A stretch of DNA of 64,000 nt from Klebsiella sp. BIGb0407. Lineage in GTDB: Bacteria > Pseudomonadota > Gammaproteobacteria > Enterobacterales > Enterobacteriaceae. The stretch is from contig NZ_JANUEQ010000002.1 of assembly GCF_024807845.1 (NCBI RefSeq), positions 558,001 through 622,000 of the forward strand, written 5' to 3'. The translations under genes and the position numbers were made by a program. The notes beneath the pieces were generated by a model. That model saw only the letters and a program-made list of their open reading frames with translations, made no database searches and was not told the origin of the DNA. Shown here piece by piece: positions 58,200-64,000 of this stretch (positions are counted from its first letter, which is position 1; the number at the start of each line of letters is the position of its first letter).

Positions 58200-59192
58200 A
58201 TGGCGAAGCTAGCAGAAAGCTTTTATTTATCTTTTTATATTATGATTAACTTCATCATTACTTACTATGTTGCAGGTATCGAGGCAACACTATGGAGTTC
58301 ACTGGCAACACTACACAGTTATACGATTTTTAACAAAGCCAGTCAGTATAGAAATATTAAATACTCATTACTCTGTTCAGCATTTATTTTTATCGCATCA
58401 GCTTTAGGGTATTATATTGGTGTTGGTTTACTTTTCTTCGTAATTTTATTTATCTCACCCCTGTTTTATTATCAGTTTTACAATATTGACTCCTCACTGG
58501 ACATGTCGATTAAGTACTCGATGATTTTCTTTATTATCGGGTCAACGCTCAGCAAGTCAGGGTTTGACGGCTATATGATAGGGTTGCTTATAGGTACTCT
58601 GGTAACCTTGTTATTTTGTTACGGCTTCAGTTCCCGTAAGAGGATATCATTGTTTCAGATTAAGAAATATTTATCCCTGAAAAAGAACAAAATGGATTTT
58701 AACCTGCTAAGCCAGTCAGTTGTCTATGCTGCCGGACTGCTAGCCTGCGTTTTATCATCACGGGCAATAAATGTTGACCATTTCTTCTGGGCGCCATTGA
58801 CCTTTATTTTCGTATTAAATCCTCAACTAAAAAATATTGTTTCACTCACGCGCGACAGAGTCATCGGCACATTAATTGTTGTTTTAATCTTATACTTCTC
58901 GTTTAACGCATCGGCGTTAATGCCTTATATTGGCTTTGGGTTAATCCTTCTGTTTTCATTTCTTATTCCTGTCAGTAATAAGAAGAAAAACAACGTCTTT
59001 GGGACAGTTTGCCTTACCGGGCTGGTGTTATCATTAATAGAGATGTCTATTTACTTTAATAACACGAACTACCATTTATTATCTGAACGTATTCTGGAAA
59101 CATTGATCGGTGGTGTATTTGCCATTATTTCTGGTTACTGTATTAAATTGATTATGAAAGATGATATATTTGAAGAACATAAAACCAACTGA
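58200..59192 (+). CDS. FUSC-like integral membrane protein
   Basis: About 330 residues from the ATG at 58200, fixed by GGAG (58190-58193) at 6 nt; a TTG at 58179 is too far upstream. Two blocks of hydrophobic spans (about 10-145 and 165-320) flank a basic cytoplasmic stretch (SSRKRISLFQIKKYLSLKKNK). The repeated motif DHFFWAPLTFIFVLNPQLKNIVSLTRDRVIGTL is typical of the fusaric-acid-resistance FUSC fold. The usual long soluble domain is short here. It may export aromatic acids. It is AT-rich and divergent from mdtL. Confidence 0.72.
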   Translation: MAKLAESFYLSFYIMINFIITYYVAGIEATLWSSLATLHSYTIFNKASQYRNIKYSLLCSAFIFIASALGYYIGVGLLFFVILFISPLFYYQFYNIDSSLDMSIKYSMIFFIIGSTLSKSGFDGYMIGLLIGTLVTLLFCYGFSSRKRISLFQIKKYLSLKKNKMDFNLLSQSVVYAAGLLACVLSSRAINVDHFFWAPLTFIFVLNPQLKNIVSLTRDRVIGTLIVVLILYFSFNASALMPYIGFGLILLFSFLIPVSNKKKNNVFGTVCLTGLVLSLIEMSIYFNNTNYHLLSERILETLIGGVFAIISGYCIKLIMKDDIFEEHKTN

Positions 59193-59207
59193 GAATAAGT
59201 TGGTTTT
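59181..59207 (+). terminator. Terminator overlapping the stop of the FUSC-like gene
   Basis: Perfect 10-bp arms (59181-59190 and 59198-59207, AAAACCAACT and its complement) with a 7-nt loop end in TTTT on the plus strand. The TGA stop sits at the stem-loop junction. Confidence 0.7.
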
Positions 59208-59224
59208 ATATGGCATTTTTCATT

Positions 59225-59263
59225 ACAGAGATAGTCAGTATTTAGCATACTGGCTATCTCTGT
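59225..59263. terminator. Long stem-loop after the FUSC-like gene, before tetR
   Basis: 17-bp arms (59225-59241 and 59247-59263) with a single wobble surround a 5-nt loop. It lies between two converging genes, 8 bp before the TetR stop. Both strands have short T/A tracts. Confidence 0.65.
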
Positions 59264-59270
59264 TTCACGA

Positions 59271-59861
59271 TTATGAATTGTTGCTTTCACTGTCAAGTAA
59301 AGCTGTTTTAGCCGCGGTAAGAAAACGCTCAGAGATATCATCGCCACGAGTCGCCCTGGATAGCATCAATGCCCCAGCCATCAGTGCAAACTGCATCAGA
59401 TGCTTATCAGTCATGGCTGAATCTGAGCTGCTGTCTTGTATATTTTTGATATGTTCAGCCATATCTTTGACACCAGAAATATACGTCTTATAAACCGGTT
59501 TATCCTGCCCTTTACGTTGTATATCAGTAGCAAGAGCAGCAACGGTGCAACCACTGGCGGGCCTGTCCCGGTGGTCAGGAGACAGATAGCGTTCAACCAA
59601 TTGTGAAAAATCACCAGGAACCTGTTCTGCAAACACAGCACGACTGTTCTCAAATGCTTGTTCACAGGCGAGCGCTTCCAGCTCATCTTTAGAGCTAAAA
59701 TGCCCGTAAAATCCTCCATGCGTCAGCCCGGCAGCAGACATAATATCTTTAAGGCTGACGCCATCGAGGCCTCGCTCTCTGAACAATTGAGATGAGATAG
59801 CGATAATACTGTTACGGTTAATATCACTTTGCTCTTTGGAAACTCGCCCGGTTCTTGCCAT
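59271..59861 (-). CDS. TetR-family transcriptional regulator
   Basis: The 196-residue protein has the TetR HTH (IIAISSQLFRERGLDGVSLKDIMSAAGLTHGGFYGHFSSKDEL; residues 18-60). The ligand-binding C-terminal domain contains RPASGCTVAALATDIQR, a motif frequent in the AcrR/NemR-like branch that represses reductases (Cys in SGCTVAALA). It lies 46 bp after the aldo/keto reductase on the same strand and is probably co-transcribed. The dyad between the reductase and the SDR is its likely target. The inducer could be an electrophile or aldehyde, but this is inference. Confidence 0.87.
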   Translation of the reverse strand: MARTGRVSKEQSDINRNSIIAISSQLFRERGLDGVSLKDIMSAAGLTHGGFYGHFSSKDELEALACEQAFENSRAVFAEQVPGDFSQLVERYLSPDHRDRPASGCTVAALATDIQRKGQDKPVYKTYISGVKDMAEHIKNIQDSSSDSAMTDKHLMQFALMAGALMLSRATRGDDISERFLTAAKTALLDSESNNS

Positions 59862-59907
59862 TTTTCCTCTCGCTGCTTATGTATGCTCTGACAAATATCT
59901 CGCCTGC

Positions 59908-60954
59908 TCAGGCTCGTGGTGGTGTGAGCTTAACATATTCAGCACCTGAACCCTGCGCACGAGGTAAAGTCCCCAAAATCTGTTTATGAGGGGTACCAGG
60001 GGAAACAGCGCTGACGGTATCAAGCCGGGCTACCTGCGCATCACTGAGTCTGATATCCAGCGCCAGAATCGTTTCGGCTAATTGGTTTGTAGTACGTGAA
60101 CCAATAATCGGGATCAGCGATGTCTGTAACTGTGCAGACTTGTGACGAAGCCAGGCCATTGCCACCTGTACTGGCAAGATATCCAACTCTTTGGCAATAC
60201 TGAAAACCTCATCGAGCAACGTTGGATCCTGCTCAGTATGTACCAGTCGACCAGAGAAACCTTTTAGTCGCCCTTCCTGGCTGGTACGGTATTTTCCAGT
60301 CAGCATTCCGCCGCCCAGTGGAGACCAGATAGTGGCAGCCAGACCCAGAGCATCAGCCATCGGCAGCAACTCTCTTTCGGCTGTACGTTCAGCCAGGCTG
60401 TATTCAACCTGAATACCGGCAATACGCGACCAGCCGCGTAATTCAGCCAGCGTTTCAGCTCGTGCAATTTTCCATGCCGGGAAGTTGGAGAGGCCAGCAT
60501 ACTGTATCTTCCCCGTCCGAATCAGGTCATCAAAAGCCCGGACTATTTCTTCCAGTGGCGTCATTTGGTCATCAAAATGCGCCCATAAAAGCTCAATTCG
60601 ATCGGTTTTCAAACGTCTCAGACTCTTTTCAACCGAGGCTATCATGTTCCTTCGGCTATTCCCGGTAATGCCAATCCCGGCATCCGGCGATGCGCTCAGG
60701 GTGTATTTAGTCGCGATAACAAAATGATCGCGATCGGCGGCAATAAAATCCCCAAGCATCTCTTCAGACTGGCCAAACTGGTAAGCATCTGCTGTATCGA
60801 TAAAATTTCCGCCGGCATTGGCGTATCCGTCAAATACTGCCCGGGCTTCTTCTTTTTCGGAACCATATCCCCATTGGGTACCAAAATTGCCGGTTCCCAG
60901 TGCCAGTTCCGATACGCGTAAACCTGTGTTACGGCCAAATGTGGTGTATCGCAT
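59908..60954 (-). CDS. Aldo/keto reductase
   Basis: About 348 residues from the ATG at 60954; a GTG four codons earlier is less likely. It is a TIM barrel of the AKR family with the tetrad visible: Asp in FIDTADAYQFGQSEEMLG (with Tyr), Lys in FVIATKYTLS and His in ELLWAHFDD. The NADPH-site segment is IGSRTTNQLAETILALD. It reduces aldehydes or ketones. It lies 108 bp from a divergent SDR gene, and a TetR regulator follows it. Confidence 0.9.
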   Translation of the reverse strand: MRYTTFGRNTGLRVSELALGTGNFGTQWGYGSEKEEARAVFDGYANAGGNFIDTADAYQFGQSEEMLGDFIAADRDHFVIATKYTLSASPDAGIGITGNSRRNMIASVEKSLRRLKTDRIELLWAHFDDQMTPLEEIVRAFDDLIRTGKIQYAGLSNFPAWKIARAETLAELRGWSRIAGIQVEYSLAERTAERELLPMADALGLAATIWSPLGGGMLTGKYRTSQEGRLKGFSGRLVHTEQDPTLLDEVFSIAKELDILPVQVAMAWLRHKSAQLQTSLIPIIGSRTTNQLAETILALDIRLSDAQVARLDTVSAVSPGTPHKQILGTLPRAQGSGAEYVKLTPPRA

Positions 60955-60981
60955 CGTGTTTCTCACTCAGTTTATTTATAA

Positions 60982-61018
60982 ATGACGATTGACATTTATT
61001 ATATATGTCATACATCAT
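60982..61018. promoter_or_regulatory. Dyad operator between the AKR and SDR genes, overlapping promoter elements
   Basis: Imperfect 14-bp arms ATGACGATTGACAT (60982-60995) and ATGTCATACATCAT (61005-61018) match at 11 of 14 positions around a 9-bp AT centre. The consensus TTGACA (60989-60994) lies in the left arm in the direction of the SDR gene, and TATAAT (61003-60998) on the minus strand faces the AKR gene. A TetR dimer here could block both promoters. Confidence 0.5.
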
Positions 61019-61062
61019 TTAAAAAAACAAGCCCGACTACTTTTGACTAGAGAGAAATAAAA

Positions 61063-61857
61063 ATGACTGACACAACCGCTTCAGTACTGATAACAGGCGC
61101 TTCAACTGGTCTGGGTGCCGTGTATGCAGACCGTTTTGCTCAACGCGGACATAACCTTGTTCTTGTTGCCAGGGATGCCATACGCATGGAGGCACTGGCG
61201 ACACGACTACGGGCGCAGTACCTGGTTGAAGTGGAAGTATTACCCGCTGACCTCTCGCAGGAAACGGGGCTTGATACCGTTGCAAAACGCCTCGAAACTG
61301 ACACCAGAATTACGATACTGGTGAATAATGCGGGTATGAGTTTGCCGGGAACCTTCACCACGCAAACACCCGCTGATATTGACAGGCTGATAGCCGTTAA
61401 CCTGGTAGCGGTGACCCGCCTGGCTCGCGCGATTGCTCCGCGACTGGCGAAAGCAGGTACCGGTTCGATTATCAATATCAGTTCAGTGGTCGGCCTGGCC
61501 CCAGAATTTGGGCTGGCATTGTACGGAGCGACCAAGGCGTTTGTTCTGTTCCTATCACAAGGATTAAGTCTTGAGCTTGGCCCGCAGGGTGTCTATATCC
61601 AGGCCGTATTGCCTGCCGTGACGCGTACTGAAATCTGGGAGCGCTCTGGAAAAGATATCAATACCATGAGTGGTGTAATGGATGCCGGAGAACTGGTTGA
61701 TGCGGCTCTGAGCGGTTTTGACAGTCGGGAGCCTGTAACCATCCCTCCCCTGCACGAAGAAGCTTTATGGACCCATCATGAACAGTCGCGCCAGGCAATG
61801 CTGGGTGAATTTGCTCAGGAACATGCCGCACCACGTTACCGGGTCGAGGCCAAATAA
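61063..61857 (+). CDS. Short-chain dehydrogenase/reductase
   Basis: The 264-residue classical SDR has the cofactor motif TGASTGLGAVYADRFAQRG (11-29), NNAG (about 87-90), catalytic Ser in INISSVVG and the YxxxK pair in LYGATKAF. The following Arg in VARDA suggests NADPH. It resembles DltE/YqjQ-like general ketone reductases. It is divergent from the AKR gene and shares the dyad with it, so the two are likely regulated together by TetR. A terminator follows. Confidence 0.88.
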   Translation: MTDTTASVLITGASTGLGAVYADRFAQRGHNLVLVARDAIRMEALATRLRAQYLVEVEVLPADLSQETGLDTVAKRLETDTRITILVNNAGMSLPGTFTTQTPADIDRLIAVNLVAVTRLARAIAPRLAKAGTGSIINISSVVGLAPEFGLALYGATKAFVLFLSQGLSLELGPQGVYIQAVLPAVTRTEIWERSGKDINTMSGVMDAGELVDAALSGFDSREPVTIPPLHEEALWTHHEQSRQAMLGEFAQEHAAPRYRVEAK

Positions 61858-61892
61858 AGCGCTAAAACTCACTGCTTCACCCTGAGGAAAAT

Positions 61893-61935
61893 AGAACGGG
61901 AGACCGTGATTATTTGATTAATCCCGTTCTTTATT
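61893..61935 (+). terminator. Terminator after the SDR gene
   Basis: Perfect 9-bp arms (61893-61901, AGAACGGGA, and 61922-61930) with a 20-nt loop are followed by TTATT. It lies 36 bp after the SDR stop. Confidence 0.5.
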
Positions 61936-62028
61936 GCCATATTTATCACATAAATACAGAGGGGAAATGACCCGTTCGATATTATCAGCTATATCTTAGG
62001 ACTGATACTTAGTAAGGAGACTGATTTA

Positions 62029-62865
62029 ATGATAAAAAAACAAAATATCGCTTTGGCCTTTTTATTCTGCGTGTCATTCAACTCTTACTCTTATGATATT
62101 AAACGTGTAGAAATCGCCAGTGATAATATCGATAAAAAATTACATGCAACAGTAGTCCTGCCAGACAGCTACGCTAAAGAGAATAAGAACTATTCTACGG
62201 TATATTTGCTTCATGGCTGGAGCGGCGATGACAAGGATTGGACTAAAAAAAGCCAGGTCGCTACCCTTGCCGATGACTATCAGCTGATTATCGTGATGCC
62301 GGATGGTGACTATGATAAGTGGTATATAAACAGCCCGGTACTCGCCAAAAGTAACTATGAAAAATATATTGGCAGCGATGTTCCGTCATTCATTGATAAG
62401 AACTTCAGGACCATTGCAGCCAAAGATGGCCGTGCCATTACCGGTCTGAGCATGGGCGGCTTTGGTGCGCTCAATATCGTCTTAAATTATCCTGATACTT
62501 TTGGTGCAGCGGGAAGCATGAGCGGTGGCGTAGATCCCCGTGACTACCCTAAAAACTGGGGGCTAAAAAAAGTCTTCGGGGACCCTGTCGATAATGCAAA
62601 ATTCTGGAATGAAAAAGCAATTATCAATAATGCCCACGAGTTTATTAGTCTGAATATACCCATTTTCATTGAGTGTGGCGTGGATGACTTCTTTATTGAA
62701 CCTAATAGAAAACTTCATCAACGCTTACTCGATTTAAGAATAAAGCATACTTACCAGGAAGGCCCTGGCGGCCATACGTGGGATTACTGGGATAATGCCG
62801 TAAAATATCAGCTGCTGTTTATGAAGAACGCGCTAGAAAAAGAACAGGCTAAAAATAAAGTCTGA
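62029..62865 (+). CDS. Secreted esterase of the S-formylglutathione-hydrolase/feruloyl-esterase type
   Basis: The 278-residue protein has an N-terminal signal peptide (IALAFLFCVSFNSYSY) and an alpha/beta-hydrolase fold. The nucleophile elbow GLSMGG lies near 145-150, the acid in ECGVDDFF, and the catalytic His in GPGGHTWDYW. The oxyanion-side motif is VYLLHGWSGDDKDW. It matches the Esterase D/feruloyl-esterase family, some of which hydrolyse carbohydrate esters outside the cell. The Lys/Asn content and base composition are more AT-like than the neighbours, which suggests horizontal origin. AAGGAG precedes the ATG. Confidence 0.82.
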   Translation: MIKKQNIALAFLFCVSFNSYSYDIKRVEIASDNIDKKLHATVVLPDSYAKENKNYSTVYLLHGWSGDDKDWTKKSQVATLADDYQLIIVMPDGDYDKWYINSPVLAKSNYEKYIGSDVPSFIDKNFRTIAAKDGRAITGLSMGGFGALNIVLNYPDTFGAAGSMSGGVDPRDYPKNWGLKKVFGDPVDNAKFWNEKAIINNAHEFISLNIPIFIECGVDDFFIEPNRKLHQRLLDLRIKHTYQEGPGGHTWDYWDNAVKYQLLFMKNALEKEQAKNKV

Positions 62866-62887
62866 CGGTGATGATAGTGACAGATTG

Positions 62888-62923
62888 GTGCGTCTCGTTT
62901 CATCACAATGAAACAAGACGCAC
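62888..62923. terminator. Stem-loop between convergent esterase and LysE genes
   Basis: 16-bp arms (62888-62903 and 62908-62923) with one mismatch surround a 4-nt loop. It sits in the 82-bp gap between converging genes; no long T-run. Confidence 0.55.
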
Positions 62924-62947
62924 GGCTAACAACCCGTATCGGTAAAG

Positions 62948-63568
62948 CTATTTCGTGCTAAGGGCAAGTTTAGCCGCAAAGCATAAAAATAAGCCCCCTG
63001 TTGCTCTGTCCATAAAGCGAACTACGCTGCTTTTCTTTAATACCGCGGATGCAAAATGCGTGGATAAAATAAGCGTGAGCGACCATATTGTGCCGATAGC
63101 CACATGAATACTGACCAGTATAAATGTCCATATTAAAGGGGAGTGCCCGGCAGGTATAAACTGGGGTAAGAAAGAGACATAAAAAATCCCCATTTTAGGG
63201 TTCAATACGTTTCCAAGCATCCCTCTGACAAACCAGTTTTCCTGTGAAGATGTTTTGTTATCGTTATAGCTGAAAGAGGATCTCGGGCGCATCAGCAGCG
63301 TTATGCCCAGCCAGCACAGATAGGCCGCACCACAGATTTTCAGTACGGTATAAGCGACTTCTGAGACGGCCAGCAACGCCCCCAAGCCGAGCGCAACCAG
63401 CGCTCCCCAGATGAAACAGCCAGTATCAATTCCAAGAGCCGCCTGAAAAGCTTTTTTACCGCCCTCCGCACAGGCAGTTCGAAGGATCAGCGCGGTATCA
63501 AGACCAGGAGTGAGAGTCAGTAAGAGAGCAGCGAAGGAGAAAGCAAGAAGTGAATCGGTAACAGACAT
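62948..63568 (-). CDS. LysE/RhtB-family exporter
   Basis: The 206-residue protein has six predicted spans and the LysE-family segments LLTLTPGLDTALILRTACAEG, ICGAAYLCWLGITLLM and GMLGNVLNPKMGIFYVSFLPQF. It differs clearly from the LysE protein at 53.7 kb, so it is not a recent duplicate. Substrate unknown. It faces away from the partial NAD(P)-binding gene across a 142-bp divergent spacer. Confidence 0.87.
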   Translation of the reverse strand: MSVTDSLLAFSFAALLLTLTPGLDTALILRTACAEGGKKAFQAALGIDTGCFIWGALVALGLGALLAVSEVAYTVLKICGAAYLCWLGITLLMRPRSSFSYNDNKTSSQENWFVRGMLGNVLNPKMGIFYVSFLPQFIPAGHSPLIWTFILVSIHVAIGTIWSLTLILSTHFASAVLKKSSVVRFMDRATGGLFLCFAAKLALSTK

Positions 63569-63710
63569 TTTCTTTATCCGAAAGAGTGGATGCTATTCAC
63601 TTGTCGCTTCCCAATCAATCTATTTTTTAGCATTCTGATAGATTAAGTCGCTACACATGAAGGCTCCTTGAAACGCTCAGGAAAGCTATCCCCTAATTCA
63701 GAGAGGAATC

Positions 63711-64000
63711 ATGACACATCCCGAAAAGAACCGTGTTGTATTGCTTGCAGGAGCCACAGGGCTCGTAGGCGGACAGATATTACAGCTCCTGCTCAATGAC
63801 CCGGAAGTAACCGCGATTCATGCTCTGAGCCGCAGGCCACTCAGAGTCAGTCATCAGAAGCTACAAGTCCATTTGGTCGATTTTACTTCATTGCCACCGC
63901 TTCCTCATGCGGATGAGCTCTATCTTGCCCTGGGGACAACAATAAAAGTCGCGGGTAGCAAAGAGGCTTTCCGCGCGGTGGATTTTGATGCCAATCTGGC
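63711..64000 (+). CDS. NAD(P)-binding oxidoreductase, HTATIP2-like (5' part)
   Basis: The gene runs off the window end after 96 codons. AGAGGAA precedes the ATG at 63711. The N-terminal Rossmann motif GATGLVG lies at residues 15-21, and ALGTTIKVAGSKEAFRAVDF matches the LGTT-x-K-x-AGS-x-x-x-FR-x-VD signature of HTATIP2-like atypical SDR proteins. Function in bacteria is unknown. The full length cannot be judged here. Confidence 0.78.
   Translation, partial: MTHPEKNRVVLLAGATGLVGGQILQLLLNDPEVTAIHALSRRPLRVSHQKLQVHLVDFTSLPPLPHADELYLALGTTIKVAGSKEAFRAVDFDANL

Overview
The window reads as chromosome of a gammaproteobacterium of the order Enterobacterales, most likely family Enterobacteriaceae. Many proteins are close to Escherichia coli K-12 proteins from memory (CycA, RlmB, RNase R, PurA, YjeT, HflX, Hfq, PSD, MscM, YhaJ, YtfF). 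The backbone also keeps E. coli-like neighbourhoods: ytfH-qorB-ytfF, cycA, fklB, ytfB, rpsF-priB-rpsR-rplI, yjfP-yjfN, rlmB-rnr, purA-yjeT-hflC-hflK-hflX-hfq-miaA-mutL-amiB-tsaE-nnr, queG, three glycine tRNAs, orn, rsgA, psd, mscM. The genus cannot be fixed from the sequence alone. All names rest on remembered families; no search was run.

Layout. 1-5.5 kb: end of an unidentified gene, HxlR regulator and quinone reductase (divergent), AraC regulator with the YtfF exporter, then an M20 amidohydrolase and a VOC protein. 5.5-7.2 kb: an AT-rich island carrying an Rpn-type nuclease, bounded by two nearly identical inverted stem-loops. 7.2-16.2 kb: cycA, then a six-gene operon with 4-bp overlaps (peptide-type ABC importer, luciferase-like flavin monooxygenase, fused CMD-domain protein) of the kind catalogued as the KPN_01854-type locus. 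16.3-20.1 kb: fklB, ytfB, the S6-PriB-S18-L9 operon with a probable S6:S18 autoregulatory leader, and yjfP. 20.1-25 kb: a YjfN-like periplasmic protein, an NmrA-like reductase divergent from a LysR regulator, an SfnB/DszC-like flavoprotein and a small unknown protein.

25-51.9 kb is the conserved core: RNA processing (rlmB, rnr, orn, queG, miaA, hfq), ribosome factors (hflX, rsgA), DNA repair (mutL), cell-wall and envelope functions (amiB, psd, mscM), membrane proteolysis control (hflKC) and metabolite repair (nnr). It departs from E. coli in two places. First, no nsrR lies between purA and rnr. Second, about 3 kb inserted between yjeT and hflC encodes a polymorphic toxin with a CdiA-like pretoxin segment but no two-partner secretion domain, followed 5 bp later by a CdiI-like immunity gene. 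This pair is the most interesting system in the window.

51.9-64 kb is a mosaic of regulators, exporters and oxidoreductases: yhaJ/yhaK, a LysE exporter with a GlxA-type regulator, a cupin, the mdtL-yidZ pair, a FUSC-like membrane protein, a TetR/AKR/SDR cluster around a shared palindrome, a secreted esterase, another LysE exporter, and an NAD(P)-binding protein cut by the window end.
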